A stretch of 64,000 nt of DNA from positions 7,068,001 to 7,132,000 of the forward strand of contig JAVHKY010000052.1 in NCBI GenBank assembly GCA_035079385.1, written 5' to 3'. The DNA is from Aspidiotus rigidus. Its lineage: Eukaryota; Arthropoda; Insecta; Hemiptera; Diaspididae. Below, piece by piece: positions 1 through 10,726 of this stretch; positions within the stretch are counted from its first letter, which is position 1; every line of letters begins with the position of its first letter. The position numbers and the translations under genes were made by a program. Below the pieces are notes generated by a model. The model was not told the DNA's origin. It did no database searches and saw nothing but the letters and a program-made list of their open reading frames with translations.

Positions 1-154
1 CCCATAGAACAGGTTCCTTAAATTTCTTGTTCACTTTCGTCAAGACTTACCTTATTAGGTTAGGTCAGTTTCTACCAAATTGAAAGTCAATCTTTCTCCA
101 ATACAAGTAGCTTGATAGTCAAAAATATTCCAAGTCCCATAGAACAAACAGGTT
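1..154. repeat. Fragment of a dispersed repeat (family G)
   Basis: The first 20 bases and the stretch near 137-157 carry the reverse complement of a motif, AGGAACCTGTTCTATG, that recurs near 15150, 25845, 30800, 31180 and 31590. At 25800 and 31140 it is preceded by a shared block about 'gcttc-ttaac-a-gttaaacgag'. This marks a dispersed repeat of unknown class. No gene is seen here. Confidence 0.5.
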
Positions 155-805
155 CCCAGTTAAAATTTGGAAAAGTGAGGGGAGGGTATTGTTTTCACAG
201 TAGCCCCACCAAAGATTGTGGATATTCAACGAAAGAGGAATTCGCAAAACATGAAATTTGCGCATATCAACACTAATGAACACATTTCATTCAGCAACAC
301 AAGAATGCAAAATTTAGGGTCTGTTGTTTGACAAACTTACGTCCATTCCGGAGGAGGGGAGGAAGCACAAAACATGAAATTTGCGGCACATTTCAGCACA
401 AATCGAGCACAATTCATTTTACCAAGAAAAAATTGAAAATTTCAAAAAGGGGGGCTATTGTTTCACTAGCCCCTCCAGAGACTTTTGTGCATATCTTCGG
501 AAGGGGACAAGCACAAAACACAATTTTTGCAGCACAATTCAGAACAAATCGAGCACAATTCATTTTGCCAAAAAAAATTCAAAATTTCAAAAAGGGGGGC
601 TCCCCCCTAGAGACTTTTTCGTATATCTTTGCAAGGGAGCAAGTACAAAATATAATTTTTGCAGCACAATTCAGCACAAATCAAGCACAATTCATTTTGC
701 CAAAAAAAAATTCAAAATTTCAAAAAAGGGGAGGGCTATCATTTCAACAGCCTTGCATAAACTTTTTTGTATATCTTCGGGAGGGGACAAGCACATAACA
801 TAATT
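155..805 (+). repeat. Minisatellite array, ~146-bp unit, left block
   Basis: Repeated units contain the phrase AGCACAATTCATTTT, then an A-rich stretch, a G-run, a T/C-rich box and GGACAAGCACAAAAC. The AATTCATTTT anchors fall at about 411, 557 and 689, and a more diverged unit lies before 360. The same unit resumes in the same orientation at 9683. The two blocks were therefore one array, split by the Penelope-like insertion between them. Open frames here are by-products of the tandem unit. Confidence 0.85.
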
Positions 806-843
806 GAATCAATGCGTTTTTTAATTTTACGGTCATCTATCAT

Positions 844-903
844 AGAGAAATATACTCGCGAAGAGTAAGGAACACAAATACTAGAACCGCAATAAAAACA
901 AAC
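844..903 (-). repeat. PLE-1 inverted terminal repeat, 3' arm
   Basis: This 60-bp arm is the exact reverse complement of 9623-9682, as read by eye. It lies beyond the stop codon of the PLE gene. A pseudo-LTR in inverted orientation is a known PLE arrangement. Confidence 0.85.
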
Positions 904-1052
904 AATCCGAGCGCTTTCGGCTAAACAGCCATTCTCACGGCATAGAAAGCGACTGAACCCAACACCAACAAGAACGAGTAACAACGAACGAGGAGGTCAT
1001 GACTGAACCAGCGAGTCATCGAAATGTGAATCATTCTCATAGACTAATTCAA

Positions 1053-2493
1053 TCAACCCTCCTCAGGAATGTACCTGTTCAACACGGTAATGTCTTTAAT
1101 ATTTCGGTGACGATGAATTTCAATTTCTTCTAAAGCTAAGCGCCTAAAATAAGATTTTTCCCTGTGGAGGAGAACTTCAGATCCCTCTTTGAGGCTATGA
1201 ACACATTCAATTAAGTGGTCAGCAAACGCCGACTCCCCTATTTTTCTTTTTTCCCAGGCTTTCCTGTGTTCATCAACTCTAATTTTAAATTGACGGCTAG
1301 TCATCCCTATGTACACGCTCGGGCAATCACCACTGGCCACCCTATAAACACCCTCCCTCTCGGCCATCGGTATCGGGTCCTTTAACTTGACCAAAAGGCT
1401 CTTCACCGTATTGGTACTATAAAACGCCGGCCGGAAACCAAAGGGACGGAGGACACGGCTCAACTCCGAAGAAAACTTCCCCAAAAACGGCATCCTAATC
1501 CACCGTTTACGCCTATCAAGATGCAACTGGCGGGGGAGGGAGGTAGTAGAATCGAGACTTTTTCTTGTAAGTCTCCTACGGACCATGAGGTCGATGTCCA
1601 CTTTGACCTGATTCACTCTAGCCAAGTGCTTTATCGTCACGAGTTCCTTATTAAACGCATCTTCACTCAAAGGGATCTGAGTGAGGCGATATATTAAACT
1701 ATTAAATGTAGCAACTTTATGGGCAAACGGTACGAAAGACGACCCGTGGATAGCAATATCGGTCGAAGTACTTTTCCGGTAAATACTGAAATCATGGACG
1801 CCGTCAATGACGGATATGGTTAAGTCCAGAAAATTTATTGATAAGCCGCCAACTTCAAGAGTGAACTTGATGGAAGGATATAAACTATTTAAATAAGCGA
1901 GAAACTCACTAAGGAGCTCCGCAGAACCGGTCCACCCACACAATATGTCGTCCACGTACCTATGCCAATAGAAAACGTGATTCAAAAACACCTGGCCCGA
2001 AGAAAACACCTCAAATTTAGACATAAAAACCTTCGAAATAAGAGAGCCTAAGGGGGAACCAATAGGGATCCCTACCTCCTCAGGGAACTCGAAATATTTA
2101 TCATCAAACTTGCAAAAATTAGGTGACCAACAGGCGTTCAAAAGGTCGAAAAATTCGCCAAATTCATTGTGAGGAGTACCACATTCCTCGAGCAGTTTGC
2201 CTATTTGTTGCATAGTGGTAGCCTTGGGAATATTGGGAAAAAGCCCAACGACATCAAACGAGCTCGGAATTGAACCCGGAGGAAGGTATGTGTCCTTCAA
2301 TTTTTCAGCCAGGGCGCTCGAATTCTTAACTGAATAGGGAGACTCAACCTCCACACGAGCTTTGAACCATCTATCCAGGAACTTGGCGAGGGAGTATGTA
2401 GGGACAACCGGCCGCATCGGCACATTTTCTTTGTGTACCTTCGGCAACCCGTAAAGGAGGGGAGGAACGGGATTCGGCTCCAAGATAGCTTTC
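1053..2493 (-). pseudogene. PLE-1 reverse transcriptase and GIY-YIG endonuclease, 3' part
   Basis: This minus-strand frame encodes the main part of a Penelope-type polyprotein, which copies RNA into DNA by target-primed reverse transcription. Visible motifs in order: YGLPKVHK, 'GIPIGSPLGSLIS', the catalytic RYVDDI, and a C-terminal GIY-YIG endonuclease (GVYRV...VYIGMT, then FKIRVDEHR). The frame stays open to the stop at 1053. Open sequence beyond 2493 is antisense Copia LTR and not part of this gene. The N-terminal part continues at 8992-9622, on the far side of the Copia element. The reading frame is compatible across the junction, so Copia was the disrupting event here. Confidence 0.92.
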
Positions 2494-2744
2494 TGTTGAA
2501 ACTTCATCCCGACTGCCGGACATTGGAGGGGTACTCGTATAAGAGATAAGATGATAAGACGGGTCGTTTCTACGTGTACATCGAACAAACGTACGTTAGT
2601 GCATATTTTGAAGTCTCTTTGTTTTAACCGTTTATATTCTGTCGCTGCGATATTTGTTGTACCTATCTGATCGTTTAATTAAAAGGCTGTGAATTATCTT
2701 TTTTCTCGACTTTTCTGTGATTGCTAATTTTTCGTTCTTCAACA
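2494..2744 (+). repeat. Copia 5' LTR
   Basis: It is 251 bp long, TGTTGAA...TTCAACA, and matches 8736-8986 except near 2511 (G/A), 2536 (C/T) and 2614 (T/C). It should carry the element's promoter and polyadenylation signals, but no clear TATA box was picked out. Confidence 0.95.
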
Positions 2745-2757
2745 TGGCAGCAGAGCC
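2745..2757 (+). other. Copia primer-binding site
   Basis: TGGCAGCAGAGC directly follows the 5' LTR. It matches, with one mismatch, the complement of the 3' end of animal initiator methionine tRNA (TGGTAGCAGAGC). Initiator tRNA-Met is the usual primer of Ty1/Copia elements, although some, such as Drosophila copia, use an internal tRNA fragment. Confidence 0.7.
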
Positions 2758-2821
2758 GTGTAGTAAAGTTTCACTGTAATAAATTTTTTTTTCGCACTGG
2801 AGGTGATTTTATAAGAGTGCG

Positions 2822-4059
2822 TTGCCAAACTCGCCTGGTAAAATTCACACGCGGTCAAAAGGCGTTTCCGGCCTTATACCTCATACCAGCCTTGAGAAGA
2901 TCTTTGCCGCTAAATATCGCTTAAAAAAAGAACGTGTCCGGGTTGAAGCTACAATACCCGAAGAAGCGTTGGACAACGATTCGAATTCGCCTGCGAAAAC
3001 CAAATTTCAAGGTAACGAATGTGAAGACTACATTTCCGAAGGCTTTGTGACAGCGCGTTCGAGCATCAACGAGGGCAGTTTTCGGGCAAGTTTCAACGCG
3101 GTCGACTTCAAGTCTATATCTTTTATTTGTTCGTTCCAACACAATCAACCGTCGGCTGCTGATAACAAATTTAGTCTACAACAGGAACCCGGTTTCAATA
3201 CTGCGTCAGGTGCTGTAATTAATACTAGTAAATTTTCGTTACCGTATAGTAATATGATGGAATCTTTTGGCGGTAGAGATTTAAAAATATTTGTTTTCGA
3301 TGGTAAGAATTATAATGAATGGGCTATGGTGGTGAGATGGAAACTCGAGAGCCTAGATTTGTTGGACTTTATTGACTCAAAAGAGTGCTCTGAGGTATTT
3401 ATAAATTCAACCTCGAAAGAAATACGTGAAAATGAAAACTTGAGTTCGTATAGGAAGGGCAATGCTAAGGCCGGGGAAATTATAATGGAAAGGCTATCTC
3501 CAAAAGTTATATCGAAAATTATCGGCGCCCGTACAGCGTATGAAATTTGGCATAAATTAAAATCTTTATTCGTTATAAAAACGCGAGCAGCAAGAGATGC
3601 TGCCCGAACCGAATTGCATTCCTTTCATTCCGTTTGGACGGGAATATGGAATTGTTCATAAATAAATTCGATAAGTTGGTGCAAGAATACAAATTTCAGG
3701 GGGGTACGATATCAGACTCCGAAGAGTTGGAAATGTTTAGTGCCATGTTACCCACGTTTTTCGATTCCCATAAAGACTGGCATTCTCTCTTGCCCGAGGA
3801 AGAGCAAACTATCGAAGCCCTAAAAATAAAGGTCATCGACGCCCACAAACGATATAGAAAGGAGAACGCCCACACGTCATTCATCGGTGCCGCTCGGGCC
3901 ATTTCTCAAAAGAAATTTAACAATGGGAATAATCGTGGTCGAAATTTTTCGAATAGCCAAGTTAAATTAAATATTAGGTGTTTCATTTGTAACGCGGACC
4001 CTACTATGCCAACAACTGTCCGCATCGAGGAGAGGGGGCAATTTATCTATAAGGGGTAA
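2822..4059 (+). pseudogene. Copia Gag, frameshifted
   Basis: Gag forms the particle that packages the element's RNA. A typical start is at 3254 (MMESFGGRDL); the frame is also open upstream to 2822. The segment after the start has the usual Copia Gag pattern: 'FDGKNYNEWAM', then 'AYEIWHKLKSLF', then 'MELFINKFDKLV'. The frame changes near 3640 and again near 4010. At the second point a zinc knuckle (CFIC, later YANNC in another frame) is split and the histidine of the CCHC motif appears to be tyrosine. It runs directly into the Asn-rich segment that follows. Confidence 0.8.
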
Positions 4060-5533
4060 CGGACGTAACCATAATTTTAACAACTCGTTTGGCAGGAGAA
4101 ACTTCCCCAATATTGGCAACAATAATAACAGTAGTGATAGTGGTAACAATTCGTTCCAAAATAATTCAAATGTAAATAGATTTGGGAATAGAAACAACAC
4201 CCGAGGTGGATATGGGAACCAAAACTTTGGTAACAACAGTGTTAATAATGGTGTTGGTAGTTTTAATAATAATGTTAGCAGTGGTAATATGGGTTTTAAC
4301 TATGGTAATCGGCGTGGTAATTTTAGTGGTAACAATTTTAATCCAATGAATCATGGGGACAGTACCTCAAACAATAATCAAAATTCCAATAACTCTTTCT
4401 TTAGTAACCCTGGTTCGTCGAGTAATAATAATCATAATACAGCTCAAGGAGGTTGGAAAAACAATACACCAAATTCAGGCAACAATCTCAGTAATTTTGG
4501 TGCTACATTGAGAATGGATGCACCACAAAATGATATGAATTTCTTAGCGTATAGCGCCCTGGTGGTAATGGGTCACGAATGTCTGGATCCCAATGCTTTG
4601 TGTTTAGTGGGACAAAATAGCGATACCCTCCCCATTCACTCGGGGATGTTAGATGGTGGTGCCAGCTGGCATATGACGGGAAACAAGGAGCTTTTGAGTA
4701 ATCTCAGGGAAATCAAAAACCCAGGTCTGATCTTGGGATTCCGGGATGAATTTTCCTCAATTCCAAAATTTATGGGCGATATGGAAATAGTTACTCTCAA
4801 TATTGATAACGAACCTATTTGTAAAACATTAACCGATGTAAGGTATGACGAGGGAATGAAACTCACACTAATTTCCGAAGGGTGCTTGAACGAGGCAGGT
4901 TGTCGCACTGATTCTAGGAAAGACTTTTCAAATGTAATTCATCTCTCTGATGAGAAATCATTATTAGTGGGAGTCACTGTGAATAAATTGAAGTGGGTTA
5001 GGTTCATCTTGAAGAAAGAATATAATCATTCCATTTTAGATAGAATGCTGAAGAGTCCTATGCACATTTCTGTCACCGCTCCTGTCCGTCAGGTCGTTAC
5101 AGAGAGAGATAAACAGCTAACAGTTTTATATCATCGCAGATTTGCTCATTGCTCCCCTAAATATTTAAAAAAGTTACAAGAAGTGACCAACGGTGTTGAA
5201 AAATTCAAGGTCATACCAGTAATTCTATTCGAATGCGATGTTTGCTTGGCTGCAAAAAGTTCTCGCGCTCCCCACGTTAAGGAAAGAGTTCGCGGAGTCC
5301 GCGTTTTAGAAATTGTAAATTCAGATATCTTGGGTCCTTTGAATGTCGCTAGGTCATTTGAGAAATACGTAGTCACTTTTATTGATGATTTTTCATGTTT
5401 TTTGGTATCATATCCTGTAAAGAATAAAAGCGACGTGGTGACTGTTTTTCGAGACTTTGTTAATATTATGCTTGTGAAATTTCCAAGTACTAGGATAGCT
5501 ATCTTACAGTTGATAATGCTCGAGAATATGTGA
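4043..5533 (+). pseudogene. Copia Asn/Gly-rich linker, protease and N-terminal integrase
   Basis: The frame opens with a long Asn/Gly/Ser-rich stretch (about 4050-4500). A retropepsin-like site DGGASWHMTG follows near 4650; the family norm is D-S/T-G-A. The integrase zinc-binding region is next (HRRFAHC...CDVCLAAK, HHCC type, about 5130-5260), followed by the start of the catalytic core with D at 'NSDILGPL' and 'FIDDFSCF'. The frame breaks near 5500 and the core continues in the next entry. The unusually Asn-rich linker sits between Gag and protease. Confidence 0.82.
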
Positions 5534-7203
5534 TGGGGGCTATGAGGGATTATTGCGTGGCGCAGGGAATTTTGTCCGATCCCTCTAACCCTTACACCCC
5601 TGAGCAAAATGGTAGGTCGGAGAAATTTAATGGTACGTTATTAAATAAATCTAGGTGTATTTTTCTGGACTCGAAGATCCCTCAGGATGAGTGGCCTTTG
5701 GTGGTCAAGATGGCTACTTTTCTCATAAATAGAACCCCCTCTAGATCAAACCCAGGTTGGAAAACACCCTACGAGATGTTCTTTGGGACTGCTCCGGATA
5801 ACTCTATGATCTATACACCAGGATCGGGGGCAAACCTTCATATTGATAAACCCAAGAGGAACAACCCCAAGCTTGGGAGGAGAGGTGTTCTGCATGTAAT
5901 CATGGGATATGAATCTAATGGTCTACTTCTCATGAACCCTGTTGATCGTAGTACTACAAGGTCTTGCAATTACCAACCCCTAGAAAATAGAAATTTTGTA
6001 GATATTTTGAATAAAATTCTGAGTAAGGAGTCTGATGAGTATGGCGATCATATGAACGCTGGAGCGCACGCTGCGTCTGCAAATTGCGAAGAAAAGTTGT
6101 CTGATAATATTCCTTACACTTATGAACAGGCGTTGTCATCTCCATTTGCCGTTCAATGGATATCAGCGATGGAAGATGAGTTTACCTCCTTGCTTAAAAA
6201 CAATACATGGATGGAGATAAACGATCTATCTGGTCTGAAAATTTTGAAGCTAATTAGCACACGTTGGACCTATACTGTAAAATACTTTGCTCAACATGAG
6301 ATGGCCAAGGCGAGATTGGTCGCAAGGGGATTTCAGGGTAACACACCTTATAGGCTGGAGGAGATATATTCTCCCGTGATTAACGCCACTCTCATAAGAT
6401 GGATGGTTTCATTTGCTAATCGCTATTCTCTCGTTTTAATTGCATTGGATGTTAAGACGGCATTCTTATACGGTGAACTTGATTGTCCTGTGTATATTTC
6501 AATCCCAAAGGGGCTAAATGTAAGCGGGGATGTGAAAGCTTTGAAATTGCAAAAGGCTTTATATGGATTGAAAGTTTCGTCGAAAAAATGGTTTTTGAAA
6601 CTCACAAGTGTCTTCTCTAGCCTAAAATTTACAAACTTCCTTCCTGATCAATGTGTATTCTACAGAAAGGATAATAACGATATTTTCATTTTTGCTATAT
6701 ATGTAGACGATTGTCTTTTTGCCTGCTCTAATATTGAGATAGGTCGGGGTATATTGAAGCAGCTCTCGGATATCTTCGACATAAAGATCATGTTTTGTCC
6801 AGAAATATTTGTTGGACTTGAGATAAAACATTGTAATAGAATGAGGGTTATAAATCAATCTACTTATATCGAGAGATTGGCACGTCGTTTTGGGGTCAAT
6901 GGTGAGACTCAGTTTGCAACACCAATGGAGGCACGTTTATCCATTGTTAGGAATTCAAAATTGCAGGAATATGAGGGACTTCGTGCTATTATAGGCGGTT
7001 TACTTTTTGTTGCCAGACACTCTAGACCGGACATTATGTTCTCCACAAACTATGTCTCTCGCTTTCAATCGGTGGCAACTCATGAGATTTTTCGCTACGC
7101 TCTTCGCATCCTATCATACCTCTATAATACTAGAGAATATTCGCTGGTCTACAGGTCCTGTGAGATCACACCTGTCTGTTATGAGTCTACCGGCGGTTTT
7201 TGA
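5530..7203 (+). pseudogene. Copia integrase C-terminal part and reverse transcriptase
   Basis: The frame begins inside the integrase core: 'NPYTPEQNGRSEKFNGTL' carries the final catalytic glutamate (QNGRSE), and 'PYEMFFGTAPD' follows. The Copia reverse transcriptase comes next, with 'VARGFQ', 'YSPVINATLIRWM', 'LDVKTAFLYGELDCPVYI', 'LYGLKVSSKKW' and the catalytic 'IYVDDCLFAC' near 6700. It stops at 7201-7203, just where the RNase H domain should start; a piece of that domain containing its first conserved Asp appears to be missing. Confidence 0.88.
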
Positions 7204-7619
7204 TTTTTTCTCACGGGGACTTGGTAGCGTGGAATACCCGCAAACAAAAATGTACTTCCACTTCGACCGCAGAGGCGGAGTTCACAGCGATGAACGATGC
7301 CGTAAAAGATATTATGTTTGTTAGGGAACTGCATAAACAGATTGGAGAGATAGTTCAGCCTGCTATCATATTCGAGGATAATTCCTCTGCTTTACGCATT
7401 GCTGAGGGGACAGAATCAACGTGTTCCAGATTTTTACTCACAAAGCAGTTCGCCATACGACAGGCGATCATTGGTAGTGAAATTAACGTCAGAAAAATAA
7501 CTACGTCTAACCAACTAGCCGATATTATGACAAAAGCGCTAGATAGAGCCAAATTTGAGAATATTCGCAACTTTCTACTTGAGTGTGAGACCTCCGATGT
7601 AACTAGGTCGTCTTCATGA
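7200..7619 (+). pseudogene. Copia RNase H fragment
   Basis: The fragment encodes 'VAWNTRKQKCTSTSTAEAEF', the usual Copia RNase H signature (S-T-AEAE), then 'FEDNSSALRIAEG' and the closing 'NQLADIMTKAL'. It follows the reverse transcriptase after a frame change and a small loss. RNase H removes the RNA strand during reverse transcription. Confidence 0.85.
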
Positions 7620-8491
7620 GTTTCCTCTCCACGTAGCCCATTAGCCTACTTTTGAATTTATTAAAAAAAAATAAATTTTATGAAAAAAAAATCGAAAAAT
7701 TAAATTTAAAAAAAATATATATATATATATTATTATTATGTGCTTATTATAGACTAAGGTATATTTGACTGCGTTTTCGTTTCATTTGTATATCTGTTAT
7801 ATCGAAGTAATTTGGTTGCGATAGTTATCTCGTTTTATAGGCTTCTTTGTCTCGGATTTTGCCGAAAGAGTGGACCGATGGGCGTCCAGCCTAGGCTCTG
7901 TCCGCGAGTAGGACAGCATTTTCGAGGCAAAAGCGATCACTCGTAGTGAGTTTCCTTAAGGGCTGCCGCTACGAGTGCTCAAGACTGCAATAGCCGACGA
8001 GGTCGTCACGGTGACACCTTGAGTGAACGAATTGTTTTCACGGCCATCGCTTTGTGATGTTTTTCCGGTCGAGAGATACCGTTGAGAGGGGGGAGGAAGG
8101 TTCCACAGCGATGGATAGGCTGCAGTATCGATACGTTCTAATTGTAGAACTGGTTGTTGATTAAATGTTTGGGAATTGTTGTGCTATGTTTGTGATGGTT
8201 ACGCGCGCGTATGTATGATGTTTTTAGTTTTGTGTTTGTCTACTTTGATAATATCTGTGATAAATGGTTATTTACTTGTATGTTGGTTTATTTTAATTTA
8301 TACCTGATGATGTTACCCTAGATGCAGTCAATGTACCTCAAGTCTTTCTTACCTTCAAATTTTATGCATGTTTTATGGTCTTTTAATGTTTCAATTTTAT
8401 TTCTGTGTTTTCATTATTTCATATTTTCTTGTATTGTTATTACTTTGTATTTATTTTGATTTTAAAAGTTAATTATTTTGTACATGAGCTC

Positions 8492-8660
8492 ATGCAGCGG
8501 ATAGCTGAAAATTGTAATGTTTTTTTAATCGTATAAAAATCGTACAGCGGATAGCTGAAAATTGCAATTTCTTGAGTTTCTTAGAAATATTATACAGCGA
8601 ATAGCTGGGAATCATAATTTGTTTTGATTTGATAGAAATATGTAGCGGATAGCTTTTAGA
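8492..8660 (+). repeat. Four ~50-bp tandem repeats upstream of the Copia polypurine tract
   Basis: The phrase AGCGGATAGCTGAAAATTG, or a close variant, occurs near 8495, 8546, 8595 and 8643. The copies degrade towards the 3' end. The array sits 70-240 bp before the 3' LTR. Confidence 0.8.
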
Positions 8661-8725
8661 TACTAGTTCTTTGATTGTTTTTTTAAATTTGTGAATTTTA
8701 TAGTTTAATGCCCGGCAGATCGGTC

Positions 8726-8735
8726 TGAGGGGGCA
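8726..8735 (+). other. Copia polypurine tract
   Basis: TGAGGGGGCA abuts the 3' LTR. This is where plus-strand DNA synthesis is expected to be primed. Confidence 0.75.
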
Positions 8736-8986
8736 TGTTGAAACTTCATCCCAACTGCCGGACATTGGAGGGGTACTTGTATAAGAGATAAGATGATAAG
8801 ACGGGTCGTTTCTACGTGTACATCGAACAAACGTACGTTAGTGCATATTTTGAAGTCTCTTCGTTTTAACCGTTTATATTCTGTCGCTGCGATATTTGTT
8901 GTACCTATCTGATCGTTTAATTAAAAGGCTGTGAATTATCTTTTTTCTCGACTTTTCTGTGATTGCTAATTTTTCGTTCTTCAACA
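8736..8986 (+). repeat. Copia 3' LTR
   Basis: It is 251 bp long with the same ends as 2494-2744, and is followed by the second copy of the target-site duplication CTTTC. Confidence 0.95.
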
Positions 8987-8991
8987 CTTTC

Positions 8992-9622
8992 TTTAGAGAT
9001 GGGCTCTTAATGATTACCTCATTACCATTAATAAGTTTCCTAGCCTCTTTAACGAATTTTGGAAAATCAAAGAGAGGGGCCTCCTTGGCCCCACATTGGC
9101 CAAGTACCTCGTAAACCTTAGAGACGTAGGAAGCCTTATTCATCACTAAGACAGCATTCCCTTTGTCAGCTTTGGTAATAACTAGCTTTTCCTCCATAAT
9201 CTTCCTCCTCAGACCCACTATCAATTCACTCCCTGCATCACTTATGCGAGGGAGGGGGGTATTACGAACAATTTCAGCACATTTTTTCTGGGTATTTATT
9301 CCAGAGCCGATTTTTATAGCTAAATCAGCTACAACAATTGCCAACGTCTCCTGATTTTTTTAGAGGGGGGAGCCCGAACTTCAATCCCTTCTCCAGAAGT
9401 GTCATCTCATCACGGTTAAACTCCCTGTTACTATGATTCATGACACGGGGCAGGAACTGTTGAATTGTTCCATCGTCACCTAGATCTAATTCCTTATCTC
9501 TCATCTTAGAACTTAGGAGGGAAGTAAGTTTCCGATTTTTCTTTTCTTTTAGTTTCAACTCAAATTCACGACAAACATCATTTATGGAATGAATAAATGG
9601 ATCGAACTCACCGTGATAGAGT
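8992..9622 (-). pseudogene. PLE-1 reverse transcriptase, N-terminal part
   Basis: This is the minus-strand continuation of the PLE gene upstream of the Copia insertion. It reads 'DPFIHSINDVCREFELKLKE', then 'LLEKGLKFGLPPL' (the usual 'N-L-S...LLEKGLKF' box of PLEs), then, after a frame change near 9345, 'VITKADKGNAVLVMNK', a strong PLE reverse-transcriptase signature. It ends '...IIKSPSLK' at the Copia junction. Coding sequence begins almost directly after the inverted terminal repeat, so the element is 5'-truncated. Confidence 0.88.
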
Positions 9623-9682
9623 GTTTGTTTTTATTGCGGTTCTAGTATTTGTGTTCCTTACTCTTCGCGAGTATATTTCTCT
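9623..9682 (+). repeat. PLE-1 inverted terminal repeat, 5' arm
   Basis: It is the reverse complement of 844-903. The target-site duplication ACATAACATAATT starts at the next base. Confidence 0.85.
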
Positions 9683-10070
9683 ACATAACATAATTCTTGC
9701 AGCACAATCCAGCACAAATCAAGCACGATTCATTTTGCCAAAAAAAATTCAAAATTTCAAAAATAGGGGCTATCGTTTCACCAGCCCCCCCTTGAGACTT
9801 TTTTGTATATCTTTGGAAGGGGACAAGCACAAAACATAATTCTTGCAGCATAATTCAGCATAAATCAAGCACAATTCATTTTGCCCAAAAAAATTCAAAA
9901 TTTCAAAAATAGGGGCTATCGTTTCACCAGCCCCCCTTGAGACTTTTTTGTATATCTTTGGAAGGGGACACGTACAAAACATAATTCTTGCAGCACATTT
10001 CAGCACAAATCGAGCACAATCCATTTTGCCAAAAAAATGAAAATTTGAAAAGGGGGGGGGGGCTGGTGAA
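9683..10070 (+). repeat. Minisatellite array, right block
   Basis: The ~146-bp unit of 155-805 resumes here, with anchors near 9727, 9873 and 10018. It ends at a G-run (about 10053-10063) followed by CTGGTGAAAT, which is the reverse complement of a piece of the unit, so the array edge is inverted. Confidence 0.85.
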
Positions 10071-10449
10071 ATGGACCTCACTGGCAGTTTCTTCCTGTTT
10101 GAGGCACTGTTCAAGCCGTTGATGACCCATTGCACCTTCTGCTTGAATTGTGTCCATTGTTCAAGCGCGTTCTCTAAAGTGAATGGAACGGGTTTTAGAT
10201 CAGCAAGGTTGGGTGCTCATTTCCAAGTTACATTACGCACACAACTGTACGTTAGATGTTCACCGTTTTTTACACCTGACACCATATTAGTATTGTTTTA
10301 GTTTTAATAAATGTAAAAAACCAAATAATTAAAGTCCATACGCAATTCTATATTAGGTGAGGATAGGAGTGAATATAATGCATGATATTCTCCATTCTAC
10401 TAAAAACAACTTTGTTCCTTATCATTATGTTACCCTTAATGTCCTACAT
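10071..10449. other. No gene recognised
   Basis: This is unannotated sequence between the minisatellite and the integrase transposon. Short open frames here have no recognisable motif. Confidence 0.6.
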
Positions 10450-10726
10450 CAGGTAATGTGGACAAGAACTAGTTATTGTGTACAGTAACCCAATGGAGCA
10501 GGTAATGTAGACAAAGGAAAGGATTTGTGTACTTCACCTTGTTATTCTGTTAATGTGTAAAATTCACGTTTGTACAGGTCCTATGATCGTACAAATAATT
10601 GTTTGAAGAATTGTATGTGTCACGCTAGGTTTCAACATGAATCAATCTTCCACATGATAACAGACTGATTTATTTCACAGTTATCACAGTATTCCGTACG
10701 GCATCAGTTTATGTTGTTCATCTAAA

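Larger units (their letters stand above)
7620..8735 (+). other. Copia 3' untranslated region
   Basis: This 1.1-kb non-coding stretch between the pol stop and the 3' LTR is unusually long for Copia. It opens with an A/T-rich run and a short (TA)n tract near 7718-7730. A GC-richer block with local inverted words follows at 7860-8060 (for example CACTCGTAGTGAG and CTACGAGTG). Four imperfect tandem repeats come just before the polypurine tract. Confidence 0.75.
2494..8986 (+). mobile_element. Complete Copia (Ty1-type) LTR retrotransposon, nested in PLE-1
   Basis: Two 251-bp LTRs bound a 6.5-kb element with a 5-bp target-site duplication CTTTC (2489-2493 and 8987-8991). The LTRs begin TGTTGAA and end TTCAACA. 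A primer-binding site follows the 5' LTR and a polypurine tract precedes the 3' LTR. The gene order is gag, protease, integrase, reverse transcriptase, RNase H. Integrase before reverse transcriptase defines the Copia order. The LTRs differ at only three positions by eye, so the insertion is recent, yet the coding region has at least four frame breaks. Confidence 0.95.
806..9682 (-). mobile_element. Penelope-like retroelement (PLE-1), split by a Copia insertion
   Basis: The element lies on the minus strand and is about 2.4 kb long without the nested Copia. It is flanked by a 13-bp target-site duplication, ACATAACATAATT (793-805 and 9683-9695), inside the minisatellite. A 60-bp inverted repeat marks its ends (844-903 and 9623-9682); the left end carries a further 38-bp tail. 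Inverted terminal copies and 5' truncation are typical of PLEs. Between the arms lies one reverse transcriptase/GIY-YIG coding region, broken by Copia at 2494-8991 and by one frameshift near 9345. A degenerate hammerhead-like box (CCGAAAGCGCTC on the minus strand, about 905-916) follows the gene. Confidence 0.9.

Noticed and set aside
328..803. Two overlapping open frames of 140-156 codons
   Set aside because: They run through the 146-bp minisatellite and repeat with it; composition follows the DNA repeat.
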